A stretch of DNA of 64,000 nt from Bacteroides sp. (GCA_023665145.1 JAMPEM010000009.1:1-64000); one strand, 5' to 3'. Positions 25,584 to 37,083 are shown, counted from the first letter of the stretch. Translations and numbers: made by a program. The notes: a model not told the origin generated them from the sequence alone.

Positions 25584-27218
25584 ATGAACGATATAAAATC
25601 TAAAATCAGCAGTATTTGTCCTTCTGTATCTTTCGAAGAAGGTGAATCCCTGCTTGTTAATGTCCCTGAAAAAGATTGGTATAATCTTGCTAAACAACTC
25701 AAGTATAATAAAGACCTCGCTTTTGATGTCCTTACTGCTGTAGTCGGTATGGACTGGAAGGATTCCATTGGTGTGATTTATTATCTAACTTCCACCTCCC
25801 ACGATTGGGACGTTGTAGCTTTCAAAGTAGCTGTTGAAGATAGAGAGAATCCGATGATTCATTCCGTATCCGACCTTTGGAAAGTTGCCAATTTTCAAGA
25901 GCGCGAAGTCTATGACTTCTTCGGCATCAAATTTATCGGTCATCCCGATATGCGCCGCTTTTTCCTAAGAAATGATTGGGTCGGATATCCACTCAGAAAA
26001 GATTACGATGCGAATCCGGAACTTAACCCCGTCAGACTCGATGATGAAATCAATGAAGATGACACCATCTCATATCAAGAAGATGATAAGGGTAATGTAA
26101 AAGCCGTCCCCGGAAAAGTATTTGGCGAAGATGACTATGTGGTTAACATAGGCCCGCAGCATCCCTCAACTCATGGCGTAATGCGTTTTAGAGCTGCTGT
26201 TGACGGTGAAATTGTCAAAAAAGTTGATGTGGTATCAGGATATATCCATCGCGGTATAGAAAAACTCTCTGAAGGTCTCAGCTATCCGCAGATTCTTCAT
26301 TTTACTGATCGTATGGACTATATGTCCGCACATCAAAATCGCCACTGTCTTTGCCTCTGCATAGAAAAAGCACTCGGTCTTGAAGTGCCCGAAAGAGCAG
26401 TTTATATCCGTACTATTATGGATGAACTCATGCGTATATCATCGCATCTTCTCTCATTCGGATGTACTGCAATGGACCTCGGTGCGACCACCGCATTCTT
26501 CTACGGCTTCCGTGAACGTGAACGCGTGCTCGATATCTTTGAAAAAACTTGCGGTGCGCGAATGTCTATGAACTATAATGTTATAGGTGGTGTGATTGCC
26601 GATCTGCATCCTGACTTTGTTAAGGATGTAAAGGAATTCCTTAAGATTATGCCCGGTGCTCTAAAAGAGTACCATACTATCTTCTCCAACAACCTCATCG
26701 CAAAGAATCGTCTAAAGAAGGTCGGTCATCTAAGCAAAGAAGATGCAATCAACTATGCTATAACCGGTCCCTCGGGACGTGGCTCAAATTGGTCATGCGA
26801 CTGTCGTAAGAAACATCCTTACGCACTTTATGACAAAGTTGACTTTGAAGAAGTTCTTGAAACAGGATGCGACTCATACGCTCGATATATGGTGCGTATG
26901 CGTGAGATTGAACAATCTTGCAAAATCATTGCTCAATTAATCGACAAAATTCCAGAAGGTGACATCCGTAACCCCAAAGTGCCAAAACTTATAAAACTAC
27001 CGGCCGGTCGTTGGTATCAGCAAGTCGAAGCAAGCCGAGGTACTTTCGGCGTTTACATCGAATCTGACGGTCAAAAAAATCCTTTCCGTGTACACTTCCA
27101 AAGCCCCTGTTTCAATCTCGTAGGCGTTATGGATTTATGCTGTACAGGGTACATGATTGCCGACCTTATAACTATCGGTGCAGCTTTGGACTTCGTAATT
27201 CCTGACATCGACCGATAA
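25584..27218 (+). CDS. nuoCD: Fused NADH-quinone oxidoreductase subunit C/D
   Basis: A 544-aa fusion. Residues ~1-150 are NuoC (30-kDa subunit, with LWKVANFQEREVYDFFGIKF); residues ~185-544 are NuoD (49-kDa), starting with NIGPQHPSTHGVMRF, whose His and the GYIHRGIEKL segment line the quinone pocket. An acidic linker (EINEDDTISYQEDD) joins them. NuoCD fusions are known in several phyla. It is followed 44 bp later by nuoH, with no NuoE, F or G genes between. Confidence 0.95.
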   Translation: MNDIKSKISSICPSVSFEEGESLLVNVPEKDWYNLAKQLKYNKDLAFDVLTAVVGMDWKDSIGVIYYLTSTSHDWDVVAFKVAVEDRENPMIHSVSDLWKVANFQEREVYDFFGIKFIGHPDMRRFFLRNDWVGYPLRKDYDANPELNPVRLDDEINEDDTISYQEDDKGNVKAVPGKVFGEDDYVVNIGPQHPSTHGVMRFRAAVDGEIVKKVDVVSGYIHRGIEKLSEGLSYPQILHFTDRMDYMSAHQNRHCLCLCIEKALGLEVPERAVYIRTIMDELMRISSHLLSFGCTAMDLGATTAFFYGFRERERVLDIFEKTCGARMSMNYNVIGGVIADLHPDFVKDVKEFLKIMPGALKEYHTIFSNNLIAKNRLKKVGHLSKEDAINYAITGPSGRGSNWSCDCRKKHPYALYDKVDFEEVLETGCDSYARYMVRMREIEQSCKIIAQLIDKIPEGDIRNPKVPKLIKLPAGRWYQQVEASRGTFGVYIESDGQKNPFRVHFQSPCFNLVGVMDLCCTGYMIADLITIGAALDFVIPDIDR

Positions 27219-27262
27219 TAATTTTGAACTAACTAAAAATCCATATAACGCAGTAACATCTC

Positions 27263-28342
27263 ATGTTTAATTTCGGAATTTGGACATCTGCCATTAATAC
27301 ATGGCTTACCGATTTGGTAGGGTATGATTGGCTTGTCACTGTTATAGAATGTGTCGCCATTGCCGTCATCATGCTGGTCATGTATGCACTTTTGGCAATG
27401 CTATACATATTTTACGAACGTAAACTTTGCGCATGGTTCCAATGTCGACTCGGACCTATGCGTGTCGGTAAGTGGGGTCTGCTTCAGCTCTTCGCTGACG
27501 TTATCAAGATGCTCATAAAGGAGATAATATCAGTCAAAGGTACTGACAAATTCCTTTACGCTCTTGCTCCTTATCTTGTTATAATTTCATCCGTTGTGAT
27601 GTTCTGTTGTCTCCCTTGGGGTAACGGATTGCAGATTATTGACTTTAATATCGGTATATTTTTCATCCTCGCTGTTTCTTCAGTCGGTGTACTCGGTATA
27701 CTACTTGCCGGATGGGCTTCAAATAGTAAATACACCCTTATCGGTGCAATGCGAAGCGGTGCACAAATGATTAGTTATGAAATATCACTCGGCCTTGCCA
27801 TCCTGACAATCATAGTTCTTTCCGGAACAATGAATATAAGTGAACTCGTAGCCCAACAAGAAAGCGCGTGGTTTATCTTTAAAGGACACATCCCGGCAAT
27901 AATTGCATTTCTGATATATATTGTAGCTGCTACGGCTGAAACTAATCGCGGTCCATTCGACTTGCCCGAGGCTGAGCACGAGCTTACCGCCGGTTATCAT
28001 ACAGAATATTCCGGTATGCACTTCGGATTCTTCTATCTTGCAGAATACCTCAACCTCTTCATAGTATCCGGAATCGCTTCGCTAATGTTCCTCGGAGGTT
28101 GGATGCCGTTGCATGTACCCGGATGGGATGGATTCAACGCTGTGATGAATTGGATTCCATCTCCGATTTGGTTCATCGGTAAAGCGTTGTTTGTATCATA
28201 CATCATAATATGGTTCAAATGGACTTTCCCTCGAGTGCGTATCGACCAGATGCTTTCATTTGAGTGGAAATATCTAATGCCCCTTTCGCTTGCAAATATT
28301 GTCTTGATGGCCGTGTTTGTTGGACTCGGATGGCATTTCTGA
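27263..28342 (+). CDS. nuoH: NADH-quinone oxidoreductase subunit H
   Basis: 359-aa polytopic membrane subunit that connects the quinone site to the proton channels. Conserved parts include YERKLCAWFQCRLGPMRVG (residues ~51-69), ETNRGPFDLPEAEHELTAGYHTEYSG and KWTFPRVRIDQM. About eight transmembrane helices. In most genomes nuoI follows directly; here atpD comes 84 bp later and nuoI is 7.6 kb away. Confidence 0.95.
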   Translation: MFNFGIWTSAINTWLTDLVGYDWLVTVIECVAIAVIMLVMYALLAMLYIFYERKLCAWFQCRLGPMRVGKWGLLQLFADVIKMLIKEIISVKGTDKFLYALAPYLVIISSVVMFCCLPWGNGLQIIDFNIGIFFILAVSSVGVLGILLAGWASNSKYTLIGAMRSGAQMISYEISLGLAILTIIVLSGTMNISELVAQQESAWFIFKGHIPAIIAFLIYIVAATAETNRGPFDLPEAEHELTAGYHTEYSGMHFGFFYLAEYLNLFIVSGIASLMFLGGWMPLHVPGWDGFNAVMNWIPSPIWFIGKALFVSYIIIWFKWTFPRVRIDQMLSFEWKYLMPLSLANIVLMAVFVGLGWHF

Positions 28343-28414
28343 TAACATTATCGGAATAACTCAATCCTTCTCTCCTCCACCTTAAAACTAATAGAAAATT
28401 ATTAAACGAAATAA

Positions 28415-29929
<1,515 letters not shown>

Positions 29930-29997
29930 CCTAATTGAAATAATAATCACTTATACGTAAGACATTATAGCAACAGTACAAACTTATTTTCGATTAT

Positions 29998-30234
29998 ATG
30001 ACACTTGAAATAATATCAGCGCAAGAAATAATGTATCGAGGGGAAGCGGATATAGTGACACTACCCGGAGAACTCGGTTCATTCACTGTGCTTAAAAATC
30101 ATGCTTCTCTTATCTCTGTTCTCGTTCCCGGGAAAATACGATATATGCGAGAAGGAGGTCAAGGTAATGAAATCGAAATTAAGGGCGGACTGGCCGATGT
30201 CGACAATAATGTCATTTCGGTCTGCATTTATTAA
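29998..30234 (+). CDS. atpC: F1 ATP synthase subunit epsilon, short form
   Basis: Only 78 aa: the N-terminal beta-sandwich (PGELGSFTVLKNHASLISVL ... IKGGLADVDNNVISV) is complete, but the C-terminal helical hairpin that inhibits ATP hydrolysis in E. coli and Bacillus is absent. The normal bacterial length is ~130-140 aa. The stop codon is directly followed by spacer and atpB, with no sign of a frameshifted remainder. Short epsilon may be normal in Bacteroidales. Confidence 0.92.
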   Translation: MTLEIISAQEIMYRGEADIVTLPGELGSFTVLKNHASLISVLVPGKIRYMREGGQGNEIEIKGGLADVDNNVISVCIY

Positions 30235-30255
30235 TTAATCAGACACAGACCAACA

Positions 30256-31626
30256 ATGTCGAATCTAACATATAAATTCGCAATTTCCCTCGCTTTGATT
30301 CTTTTCTGTTTCAATGTTGCGGTAGCTAATCCGAAAACTCTAAGTGATGAGATTTCAGATGATTCTAAAGTTGCAAAAGAGAAAATACAAGAAGATAAAG
30401 AAAAAAGTGAAGAGGGATTTAATGTTAAGGAAGTGATATTCCATCACCTCGGTGACGGTTATGGTTGGGAGGTCCCGTTCAGCCACGTATATCGCATTCC
30501 TCTTCCTGTAATCGTAAGAGCGCAAGATGGTCAATGGTTCTGCTTCTCGTCAGGAAAACTCACAGAAGTTGAGATTATAAAGGATGAAGAAACAGGCAAA
30601 GAGAAAAAGGAATTATTGCCTGTCATTCATAAGGTGGAACGTAATGGCAAGATATATCAGTTTGTAATTGCGCATGTTAGCTCACATGCCAATAAGATTG
30701 TAGAGATATTCCCGCTGTCTGCGCAAGAAGAGGCTCAGGTTAAAGCTGATGCAGCAAAGATTGCTGCTGATGGGAAAACAGAAAATGCTGAACATGGCGT
30801 AGTTGTTGACGGGTATGTATATCACGATGGACAATATTATAAGGAGTACAAGCCTTTTGATATTTCAATCACAAAAAATGTATTGGCTCTTTTGATAGCT
30901 GCAGCTCTTGTTACATGGATGGTGATGAGTCTCGTAAGATATCAACAGCGACACAAAAGCAAAGCACCCCGTAAGGGACTTGGTTTCTTTGAAATGCTTG
31001 TTCAGTTCATATACGAAGGCTCTATCAAACCTACGCTTGGAGCAAAAGCTCCCAAGTTTGCACCATATCTTTTGACGTGTTTCTTCTTCATATTGACGAT
31101 GAATCTCTTGGGACTTGTGGTCATATTCCCCGGAGGTGCCAATTTGACCGGTAACATTGCAATTACTCTTGTTCTTGCGGCATTAACATTCATTGTGACG
31201 AATGTTTATTCCAAAAAGCATTATTGGAAAGAGATATTTTGGCCGGATGTCCCGCTATTCCTCAAATTCCCTTTACCAATAATGCAATTCATAGAGATAT
31301 TTGGAGTCTTTACAAAACCGGCCGCTCTCTGTGTGCGTCTCTTTGCCAATATGATGGGTGGACATATAATCGTAATAACACTGATTTCTCTAATATTCAT
31401 ATTTGCCGCCTTCGGTGCCGCAGCTTTAGGTGGATCATTGGTAATTTCAGTATTATTCACAGTATTTATGCTTCTACTTGATGTTCTTGTCAGTTTCATC
31501 CAAGCATATGTATTTACACTGCTTTCTACCATATTCATATCAATGAGTCAGGAAGAGGGACACGAAGAAGGTCATGCAGAACATCACAAAGACCAACTCG
31601 AACTGAATGAATCAGCAATGAATTAA
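30256..31626 (+). CDS. atpB: F0 ATP synthase subunit a with long N-terminal extension
   Basis: 456 aa against ~240-270 in most bacteria. Residues 1-24 look like a signal peptide (FCFNVAVA), then ~180 periplasmic residues including FHHLGDGYGWEVPFSHVYRIPLPV, then the membrane part from ~residue 207. The essential proton-path arginine is Arg361 in ALCVRLFANMMGGH. The C-terminus carries a His/Glu-rich tail (EEGHEEGHAEHH). A longer subunit a with a signal-like start is typical of Bacteroidota, but this copy is long even so. Confidence 0.95.
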   Translation: MSNLTYKFAISLALILFCFNVAVANPKTLSDEISDDSKVAKEKIQEDKEKSEEGFNVKEVIFHHLGDGYGWEVPFSHVYRIPLPVIVRAQDGQWFCFSSGKLTEVEIIKDEETGKEKKELLPVIHKVERNGKIYQFVIAHVSSHANKIVEIFPLSAQEEAQVKADAAKIAADGKTENAEHGVVVDGYVYHDGQYYKEYKPFDISITKNVLALLIAAALVTWMVMSLVRYQQRHKSKAPRKGLGFFEMLVQFIYEGSIKPTLGAKAPKFAPYLLTCFFFILTMNLLGLVVIFPGGANLTGNIAITLVLAALTFIVTNVYSKKHYWKEIFWPDVPLFLKFPLPIMQFIEIFGVFTKPAALCVRLFANMMGGHIIVITLISLIFIFAAFGAAALGGSLVISVLFTVFMLLLDVLVSFIQAYVFTLLSTIFISMSQEEGHEEGHAEHHKDQLELNESAMN

Positions 31627-31705
31627 TTCTAAAAATATAATAAACTGCAAAACCTAGCTCTCTACTCACAATAAACAGAAATAATTAATAAAAAAATAAC
31701 CATAA

Positions 31706-31984
<279 letters not shown>

Positions 31985-32012
31985 TCATTCAACGAAGATA
32001 ATCCCTTAAAGA

Positions 32013-32507
32013 ATGGAATTATTCACGCCCGATTTAGGCTTGATATTCTGGATGTTTATTGCCTTTGTCATCCTCTTCATCATTTTGGCAAAATGGGGAT
32101 GGCCGGTAATCATTAAGAATATGGATACACGCGCCGATACTATCGATAAGGGCGTGGAATTTGCCCGACAGGCCAAAGACCAGTTGGACAATGCACGCGC
32201 CGAGGCGCAGAAGTATATCGCTGAAGCTCAAAAGCAGCAGTCAGACATGCTCCGTGATGCAGCTAAAATGAAATCGCAAATTATAGAGGAAGCCAAAGCA
32301 GAGGCATCCGCTGAGGCGCAGAAAGTAATGGAAGCAGCTAAAGTATCAATCGAGCAGGAACGTAAGGAGGCTCAAAAACAATTCCGTGATGAGGTCTCCA
32401 CATTCTCACTGCAAATAGCCGATAAGCTTGTGCGTCAGAAGCTCAAACAAGATGGCGAGCAAGCCAAGCTTGTCAATTCAATGTTGGACGAAATTCAGAA
32501 TAACTGA
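32013..32507 (+). CDS. atpF: F0 ATP synthase subunit b
   Basis: 164 aa: one N-terminal membrane helix (~8-27, LGLIFWMFIAFVILFIILAKWG) followed by a long charged coiled coil rich in Ala, Glu, Gln and Lys. This is the peripheral stalk of the synthase. It sits between atpE and atpH with spacings of 28 and 2 bp, the standard order. Confidence 0.95.
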   Translation: MELFTPDLGLIFWMFIAFVILFIILAKWGWPVIIKNMDTRADTIDKGVEFARQAKDQLDNARAEAQKYIAEAQKQQSDMLRDAAKMKSQIIEEAKAEASAEAQKVMEAAKVSIEQERKEAQKQFRDEVSTFSLQIADKLVRQKLKQDGEQAKLVNSMLDEIQNN

Positions 32508-32509
32508 TC

Positions 32510-33055
32510 ATGAACGACGGTCTTATCCCGCGCCGGTATGCTTTGGCACTATATAAATATGCCAAGGAGAAAAATGTAACTGCAATAGTCTACGAAGAGA
32601 TGAAGCAAGTAGCCGAGTCCTTTCGAAAACTTCCGGATTTACAGAAAGTTATGTCAAATCCGTTTGTTTCTCGTCAAGACAAGGGAAAACTCCTTATGCA
32701 GGCAGCCGGCGATAAGCTTGAGGACGCATACAAATCTTTTGTAAAACTAATTCTCGACGCCAATCGTGAGCAATTCGCTTATCAGATGGCGCTGGCATAT
32801 CGGGATATTTATAGAAAAGAGAACCGCATCGCTCAAGTGATCATTACTTCTGCCGTTGCCCTAGACAAGGAGCAGGAACAGAAGATTAAGGATATTGTCC
32901 ACAAATCTTACAAGGATATGACACTTGAATTCTCATTTAATACGAATCCTGATATTATTGGGGGATTTGTTATTACTGTGGATTCCAATCGTCTTGATGC
33001 CTCTGTAAGTAATGAACTTCAGCAAATTCGTAAAAAACTATTAAGAAGCAATTAA
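32510..33055 (+). CDS. atpH: F1 ATP synthase subunit delta
   Basis: 181-aa soluble subunit joining the peripheral stalk to F1. The N-terminal helical bundle starts [13 protein letters not shown], and the C-terminal part has [24 protein letters not shown], the usual family ending. It starts 2 bp after atpF and ends 4 bp before atpA, indicating tight coupling. Confidence 0.95.
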   Translation: MNDGLIPRRYALALYKYAKEKNVTAIVYEEMKQVAESFRKLPDLQKVMSNPFVSRQDKGKLLMQAAGDKLEDAYKSFVKLILDANREQFAYQMALAYRDIYRKENRIAQVIITSAVALDKEQEQKIKDIVHKSYKDMTLEFSFNTNPDIIGGFVITVDSNRLDASVSNELQQIRKKLLRSN

Positions 33056-33059
33056 TACA

Positions 33060-34637
33060 ATGCTTAACCCAAGCGAAATCTCTGATATCCTGAAGCAGGA
33101 ACTCGAGAACGTCGACTCTAAGGTCAAGTTTGAGGAAGTAGGCACCGTCCTTGAAGTCGGTGACGGCGTAGCTCACGTCTATGGCCTTGAAAATGTGCGC
33201 TCTAACGAGCTTGTCGAGTTTGAAAACGGCGTCATGGGCGTCGCACTCAACCTCGAGGAGAGCAACGTGGGTGTTGTACTCCTCAACAATGTTAACAAAG
33301 TGACTGAGAATATGTCGGTGCGTCGCACGGGTGAAATCGCATCCATTTCGGTCGGTGAAGGTCTGCTTGGCCGTGTGATTAACATCCTCGGCGAACCTAT
33401 TGATGGGAAAGGAGCCATCGAAGGAAAATTGCTTCGCCTCCCACTTGAACGCAAAGCTCCCGGTGTAATTTTCCGTCAGCCGGTGACGCAACCTCTTCAG
33501 ACCGGTCTTAAGGCTGTTGATTCAATGATTCCTATCGGCCGCGGACAGCGCGAGTTGATTATTGGTGACCGCCAGATTGGTAAAACAGCTATCGCTATTG
33601 ATACAATTATCAATCAGCGCCAGAATTATCTTGACGGCAAACCGGTATATTGTATCTATGTAGCAATCGGTCAAAAAGCATCATCTGTAGCATCGATAGT
33701 AAATACATTGGAAAAGCATGGTGCCATGCCTTATACATGTGTAGTTGCGGCTACAGCATCAGATTCTGCATCAATGCGTTATTGGGCACCGTTCGCCGGA
33801 GTGGCTATTGGTGAATATTTCCGTGATACCGGCCGAGATGCACTTATAGTTTATGATGACTTGTCAAAGCAGGCTGTCGCATACCGCGAGATTTCTCTTA
33901 TTCTTAAGAGACCTTCAGGACGTGAAGCATATCCGGGCGATATTTTCTATCTACATTCACGCCTGCTCGAGCGTGCTGCTAAGATTATCGATAGCCAGGA
34001 GGTGGCATCTACAATGAATGACCTTCCTGAGGTGCTCAAGCCAATGGTAAAGGGTGGTGGATCGCTGACCGCACTTCCTATTATCGAGACTCAAGCAGGA
34101 GACGTTTCGGCATACATTCCTACCAATGTGATTTCAATTACAGACGGACAAATCTTCCTTGAGAGTGCGCTTTTCAATCAGGGTATTCGTCCTGCAGTAA
34201 ATGTTGGTATTTCCGTGTCACGCGTAGGTGGTAATGCTCAAATTAAGTGTATGAAGAAAGTTGCCGGTACACTTAAGATTGCCCAGGCACAGTTCCGTGA
34301 ACTTGAATCATTCACCAAGTTTGGTGGCGATATTGACCCGGTGACTGCTAAAGTTATAGATACCGGTCGTAAGAATCAGCAATTGCTCATTCAACCCCAG
34401 TATCAGCCGTGGCCTGTTGAGAATGAGGTGGCTGTGATATATTGTGGTGTCAAAGGACTTCTTGAAGATGTTCCCTTGGAGAACGTAAATGAGTTTCAAC
34501 AGCTTTTCATTCAGCTTCTCAAGACCAAATATCAGAAGGAGGTGCTCGACGTTCTCAAATCAGGCCAGCTCACACCTGAGGTGGAAGCACTTCTTAAGCA
34601 GACAGCTCAGGAGGTTGGTGCAAAATATAAAGCATAA
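33060..34637 (+). CDS. atpA: F1 ATP synthase subunit alpha
   Basis: 525-aa nucleotide-binding, non-catalytic subunit of the F1 hexamer. P-loop [15 protein letters not shown] and the alpha-specific [25 protein letters not shown] region with [11 protein letters not shown] are visible; the C-terminal ALIEQTAQEV-type helix is also present. A perfect 11-bp hairpin follows it (34651-34681), before atpG. Confidence 0.97.
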   Translation: MLNPSEISDILKQELENVDSKVKFEEVGTVLEVGDGVAHVYGLENVRSNELVEFENGVMGVALNLEESNVGVVLLNNVNKVTENMSVRRTGEIASISVGEGLLGRVINILGEPIDGKGAIEGKLLRLPLERKAPGVIFRQPVTQPLQTGLKAVDSMIPIGRGQRELIIGDRQIGKTAIAIDTIINQRQNYLDGKPVYCIYVAIGQKASSVASIVNTLEKHGAMPYTCVVAATASDSASMRYWAPFAGVAIGEYFRDTGRDALIVYDDLSKQAVAYREISLILKRPSGREAYPGDIFYLHSRLLERAAKIIDSQEVASTMNDLPEVLKPMVKGGGSLTALPIIETQAGDVSAYIPTNVISITDGQIFLESALFNQGIRPAVNVGISVSRVGGNAQIKCMKKVAGTLKIAQAQFRELESFTKFGGDIDPVTAKVIDTGRKNQQLLIQPQYQPWPVENEVAVIYCGVKGLLEDVPLENVNEFQQLFIQLLKTKYQKEVLDVLKSGQLTPEVEALLKQTAQEVGAKYKA

Positions 34638-34650
34638 AAAAGTGGTTCGT

Positions 34651-34681
34651 GTGTCGCAAGTAATAATTTGACTTGCGACAC
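34651..34681 (+). other. Intra-operon hairpin between atpA and atpG
   Basis: Perfect 11-bp stem (34651-34661 with 34671-34681, loop 9), 13 bp past the atpA stop codon and not followed by a U-tract. It might be a weak attenuator or protect the 3' end of an upstream processed mRNA. The 128-bp atpA-atpG gap is the widest inside the atp genes, wider than the 94 bp before atpE. Confidence 0.55.
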
Positions 34682-34765
34682 CCAACCTCTCATTTAGTTA
34701 AAAGCTCAAAACAGAGACGTGAAGATATAATCGCGACTTATAAAGACAAAACGAAGTAACCACAC

Positions 34766-35662
34766 ATGGCTACATTAAGAGAACTCAAAACACGAATAGG
34801 CTCAGTTTCCTCTAGTGAGAAAATCACCGGAGCCATGAAGATGATTTCATCAGCGAAGGTGCACAAGAACGAACAGGCCCTTAAACGCCTTGTGCCGTAT
34901 AAGGATCAAATCAATCGTATTATGGCACACATTTTGGAAACGGGACTTAATTTCTCGTCACCGCTCACTATGGTACGTGACACAAAAAAAGTCGGTATTG
35001 TAGTTTTTGGTAGTGACGATGGACTTTGTGGTGCTTATAATGTAAATATTTATAAGCGTTTGCTTGAGATTCTAAATGACATGAGGAGTAAGTACGAAAA
35101 TGTTACATTCAACATTTACCCTGTTGGTGGAAAGATTGCTCGTATTGTCAAAAAGATGGATGCTTCCGATGTCAGAATAGAGAATATAGAAGGTGTAGAT
35201 TCCAAGATGGAGGGTGAAAAGGTTAACGAATTCACCAGAAGTCTGGAGAACAAATTTCTGAGCGGTGAGGTTGATTCAGTTCATGTGGTTTATATGAACT
35301 TTATCTCAATGAGCCGTCAACGTCTTCGTAATGACCAGCTGTTTCCACTCGAGGCTGAGGCATTAATGGCAAACGCTGAGCAGAGTCATAACGTAAAGGA
35401 ATCTGAGAAGCTATACATCTTCGAGCCTGATGCAAACAGGATATTCAATGTAGTCTTACCTATGTTTGTTTTGAGTAGTATGCAACAGATTACAATAGAG
35501 AATCGCGCGTCAGAGCAGGCTGCAAGAGTGATGGCAATGCAGAGTGCCAATGATAATGCCCAGAAACTTCTTGGCGAGCTTCAGTTGGAATATAACAAAT
35601 TGCGTCAGCAAAGCATTACTACCGAACTTCTTGATATTGTCGGAGGACAAATTGGCAGGTAA
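34766..35662 (+). CDS. atpG: F1 ATP synthase subunit gamma
   Basis: 298-aa central rotor shaft. It starts with TLRELKTRIGSVSSSEKITGAMKMISSAKV and ends with the conserved coil NARKLLGEL-like segment (NDNAQKLLGELQLEYNKLRQ, then SITTELLDIVGG). Last atp gene of the embedded operon; a 268-bp gap follows before nuoI. Confidence 0.96.
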   Translation: MATLRELKTRIGSVSSSEKITGAMKMISSAKVHKNEQALKRLVPYKDQINRIMAHILETGLNFSSPLTMVRDTKKVGIVVFGSDDGLCGAYNVNIYKRLLEILNDMRSKYENVTFNIYPVGGKIARIVKKMDASDVRIENIEGVDSKMEGEKVNEFTRSLENKFLSGEVDSVHVVYMNFISMSRQRLRNDQLFPLEAEALMANAEQSHNVKESEKLYIFEPDANRIFNVVLPMFVLSSMQQITIENRASEQAARVMAMQSANDNAQKLLGELQLEYNKLRQQSITTELLDIVGGQIGR

Positions 35663-35930
35663 GCTGAATTATATTCATCATGGTTTTTTATGATGAATGA
35701 AAAAGGATAGGAGAATGGTCGAGGGAATATTATTAAATCCCTTTGCAACATAACGGCACTGTGTCATTGTCGGTAAAATTGATTTTAATTAAAGAATCAA
35801 TACGGCACAATACATATCGGAATCGTGTCAGCTTATACCATCTTATTATAGAAGAGAGATAGTGTCCGAAACATGAAACGATATATCCTCGAAGGAACGA
35901 GGAATTGAACTGACAAACATAAACTCATCT
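35663..35930 (+). other. atpG-nuoI junction (268 bp)
   Basis: This is the longest gap in the respiratory block. A 9-bp hairpin (35673-35681 with 35690-35698) follows the atpG stop without a U-tract. No TAnnTTTG -7 element was found on the plus strand; the nearest is a one-mismatch TAAAATTG near 35774. No coding frame is evident. It may be the right-hand join of a past rearrangement. Confidence 0.5.
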
Positions 35931-36548
35931 ATGAGCAGTATAAAAGAATATTTCACCTCAGTGGGCAAAGGATTGTCAAGTCTTGTCCAAGGAATGGCAG
36001 TGACGGGAAAGGAACTCGTCACACCAAAAATTACTGAGCAGTATCCGGAAAATCGCGCTACGCTCAACATATCGGATCGTTTCCGTGCTGAGCTGACGCT
36101 TAAGTATGACGCGGAAGGTCATCACAAGTGCATAGCATGCGGTATTTGCCAGATGAATTGCCCAAACGGGACTATCAAACTCGTTACAAGAATGGTAGAA
36201 CTTCCCGATGGAAAGAAGAAAAAAGCTTTGGTAGATTATTTCTATGACTTGGGAAGCTGTACATTCTGTATGCTGTGTGTCACTACATGCCCACAGAATG
36301 CAATCGAATTCGACAATGATTTCGAGCAGGCTGTCTTTACAAGGGATAAGCTGGTAAAGAAATTAAACTATCGTCCGGAGCCTGATTATCCGACAGCAGC
36401 TCCAACACCACGTCCGGCAGCATCTGTATCAGCCAAACCTGCGCCGAAAGCAGAGGCTTCTAAAGCCAAAGCGAGTGACAGCGAAGCAACGCAAATAGAT
36501 TCGAAAGATAGCGAAGCTACACAAATAGATTCAAAAGATAACAAATAA
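35931..36548 (+). CDS. nuoI: NADH-quinone oxidoreductase subunit I with an unusual tail
   Basis: 205-aa ferredoxin-like subunit carrying clusters N6a and N6b. The two Cys motifs are complete: Cys67, 70, 73, 77 and Cys110, 113, 116, 120. Residues ~151-205 form an added Pro/Ala/Lys/Ser-rich, probably disordered tail, ending in two copies of SEATQIDSKD encoded by a 30-bp tandem repeat (36480-36539). NuoI usually stops soon after the second cluster domain. It resumes the nuo order after the atp genes. Confidence 0.93.
   Translation: MSSIKEYFTSVGKGLSSLVQGMAVTGKELVTPKITEQYPENRATLNISDRFRAELTLKYDAEGHHKCIACGICQMNCPNGTIKLVTRMVELPDGKKKKALVDYFYDLGSCTFCMLCVTTCPQNAIEFDNDFEQAVFTRDKLVKKLNYRPEPDYPTAAPTPRPAASVSAKPAPKAEASKAKASDSEATQIDSKDSEATQIDSKDNK
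36480..36539 (+). repeat. 30-bp tandem repeat at the 3' end of nuoI
   Basis: Two 30-bp units (36480-36509, 36510-36539) differing at a few third-codon positions, each coding SEATQIDSKD. In-frame units like this can expand or contract by slippage without disrupting the enzyme core. Confidence 0.85.
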
Positions 36549-36552
36549 AGAA

Positions 36553-37077
36553 ATGGAATCAATAGGAAACATAATTCTGTATTTCATCGTTGCAATCAGC
36601 ATGGTGGTGTTTTCCTTCATGACTGTACGCACGACAAAGATTCTACGTTCGGCCACTTATCTTCTTTTTGTACTACTAAGCACAGCGGTATTCTATTTCC
36701 AGCTTGGATATCAATTCCTGGGCGCAGTGCAGATAGCAGTATATGCGGGAGGTATAATGGTGCTGTTCGTATTTGCTATTTTACTTACCAGACGTCCTGA
36801 TGATGCATCGAATGATTTGACGCATCATCGTCGTGTGATAGGTTGCATTTGTTCAGTTACGGCAACTGTTCTCTTGCTCTTTGTCGCATGTAAGATGCCA
36901 ATGCTCAATGGTCTGTCACTCACTCAGGTACTCAGTTGTCCCGAAATAACGATGCATGATATTGGACATGCCATGCTCGGCACGGACAGATTTCAGTATC
37001 TGCTTCCGTTTGAGTCCATTTCAGTGCTTCTTCTTGCATGTATAATAGGAGGCGTAGTTGTCGCCCGCAAAAGATAA
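36553..37077 (+). CDS. nuoJ: NADH-quinone oxidoreductase subunit J
   Basis: 174-aa membrane subunit with five hydrophobic helices; the third contains the conserved AVQIAVYAGGIMVLFVFAILL with the pi-bulge tyrosine. It starts four bases after nuoI and ends six before nuoK, in the standard J-K-L-M-N order. Confidence 0.93.
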   Translation: MESIGNIILYFIVAISMVVFSFMTVRTTKILRSATYLLFVLLSTAVFYFQLGYQFLGAVQIAVYAGGIMVLFVFAILLTRRPDDASNDLTHHRRVIGCICSVTATVLLLFVACKMPMLNGLSLTQVLSCPEITMHDIGHAMLGTDRFQYLLPFESISVLLLACIIGGVVVARKR

Positions 37078-37083
37078 TTTGAT

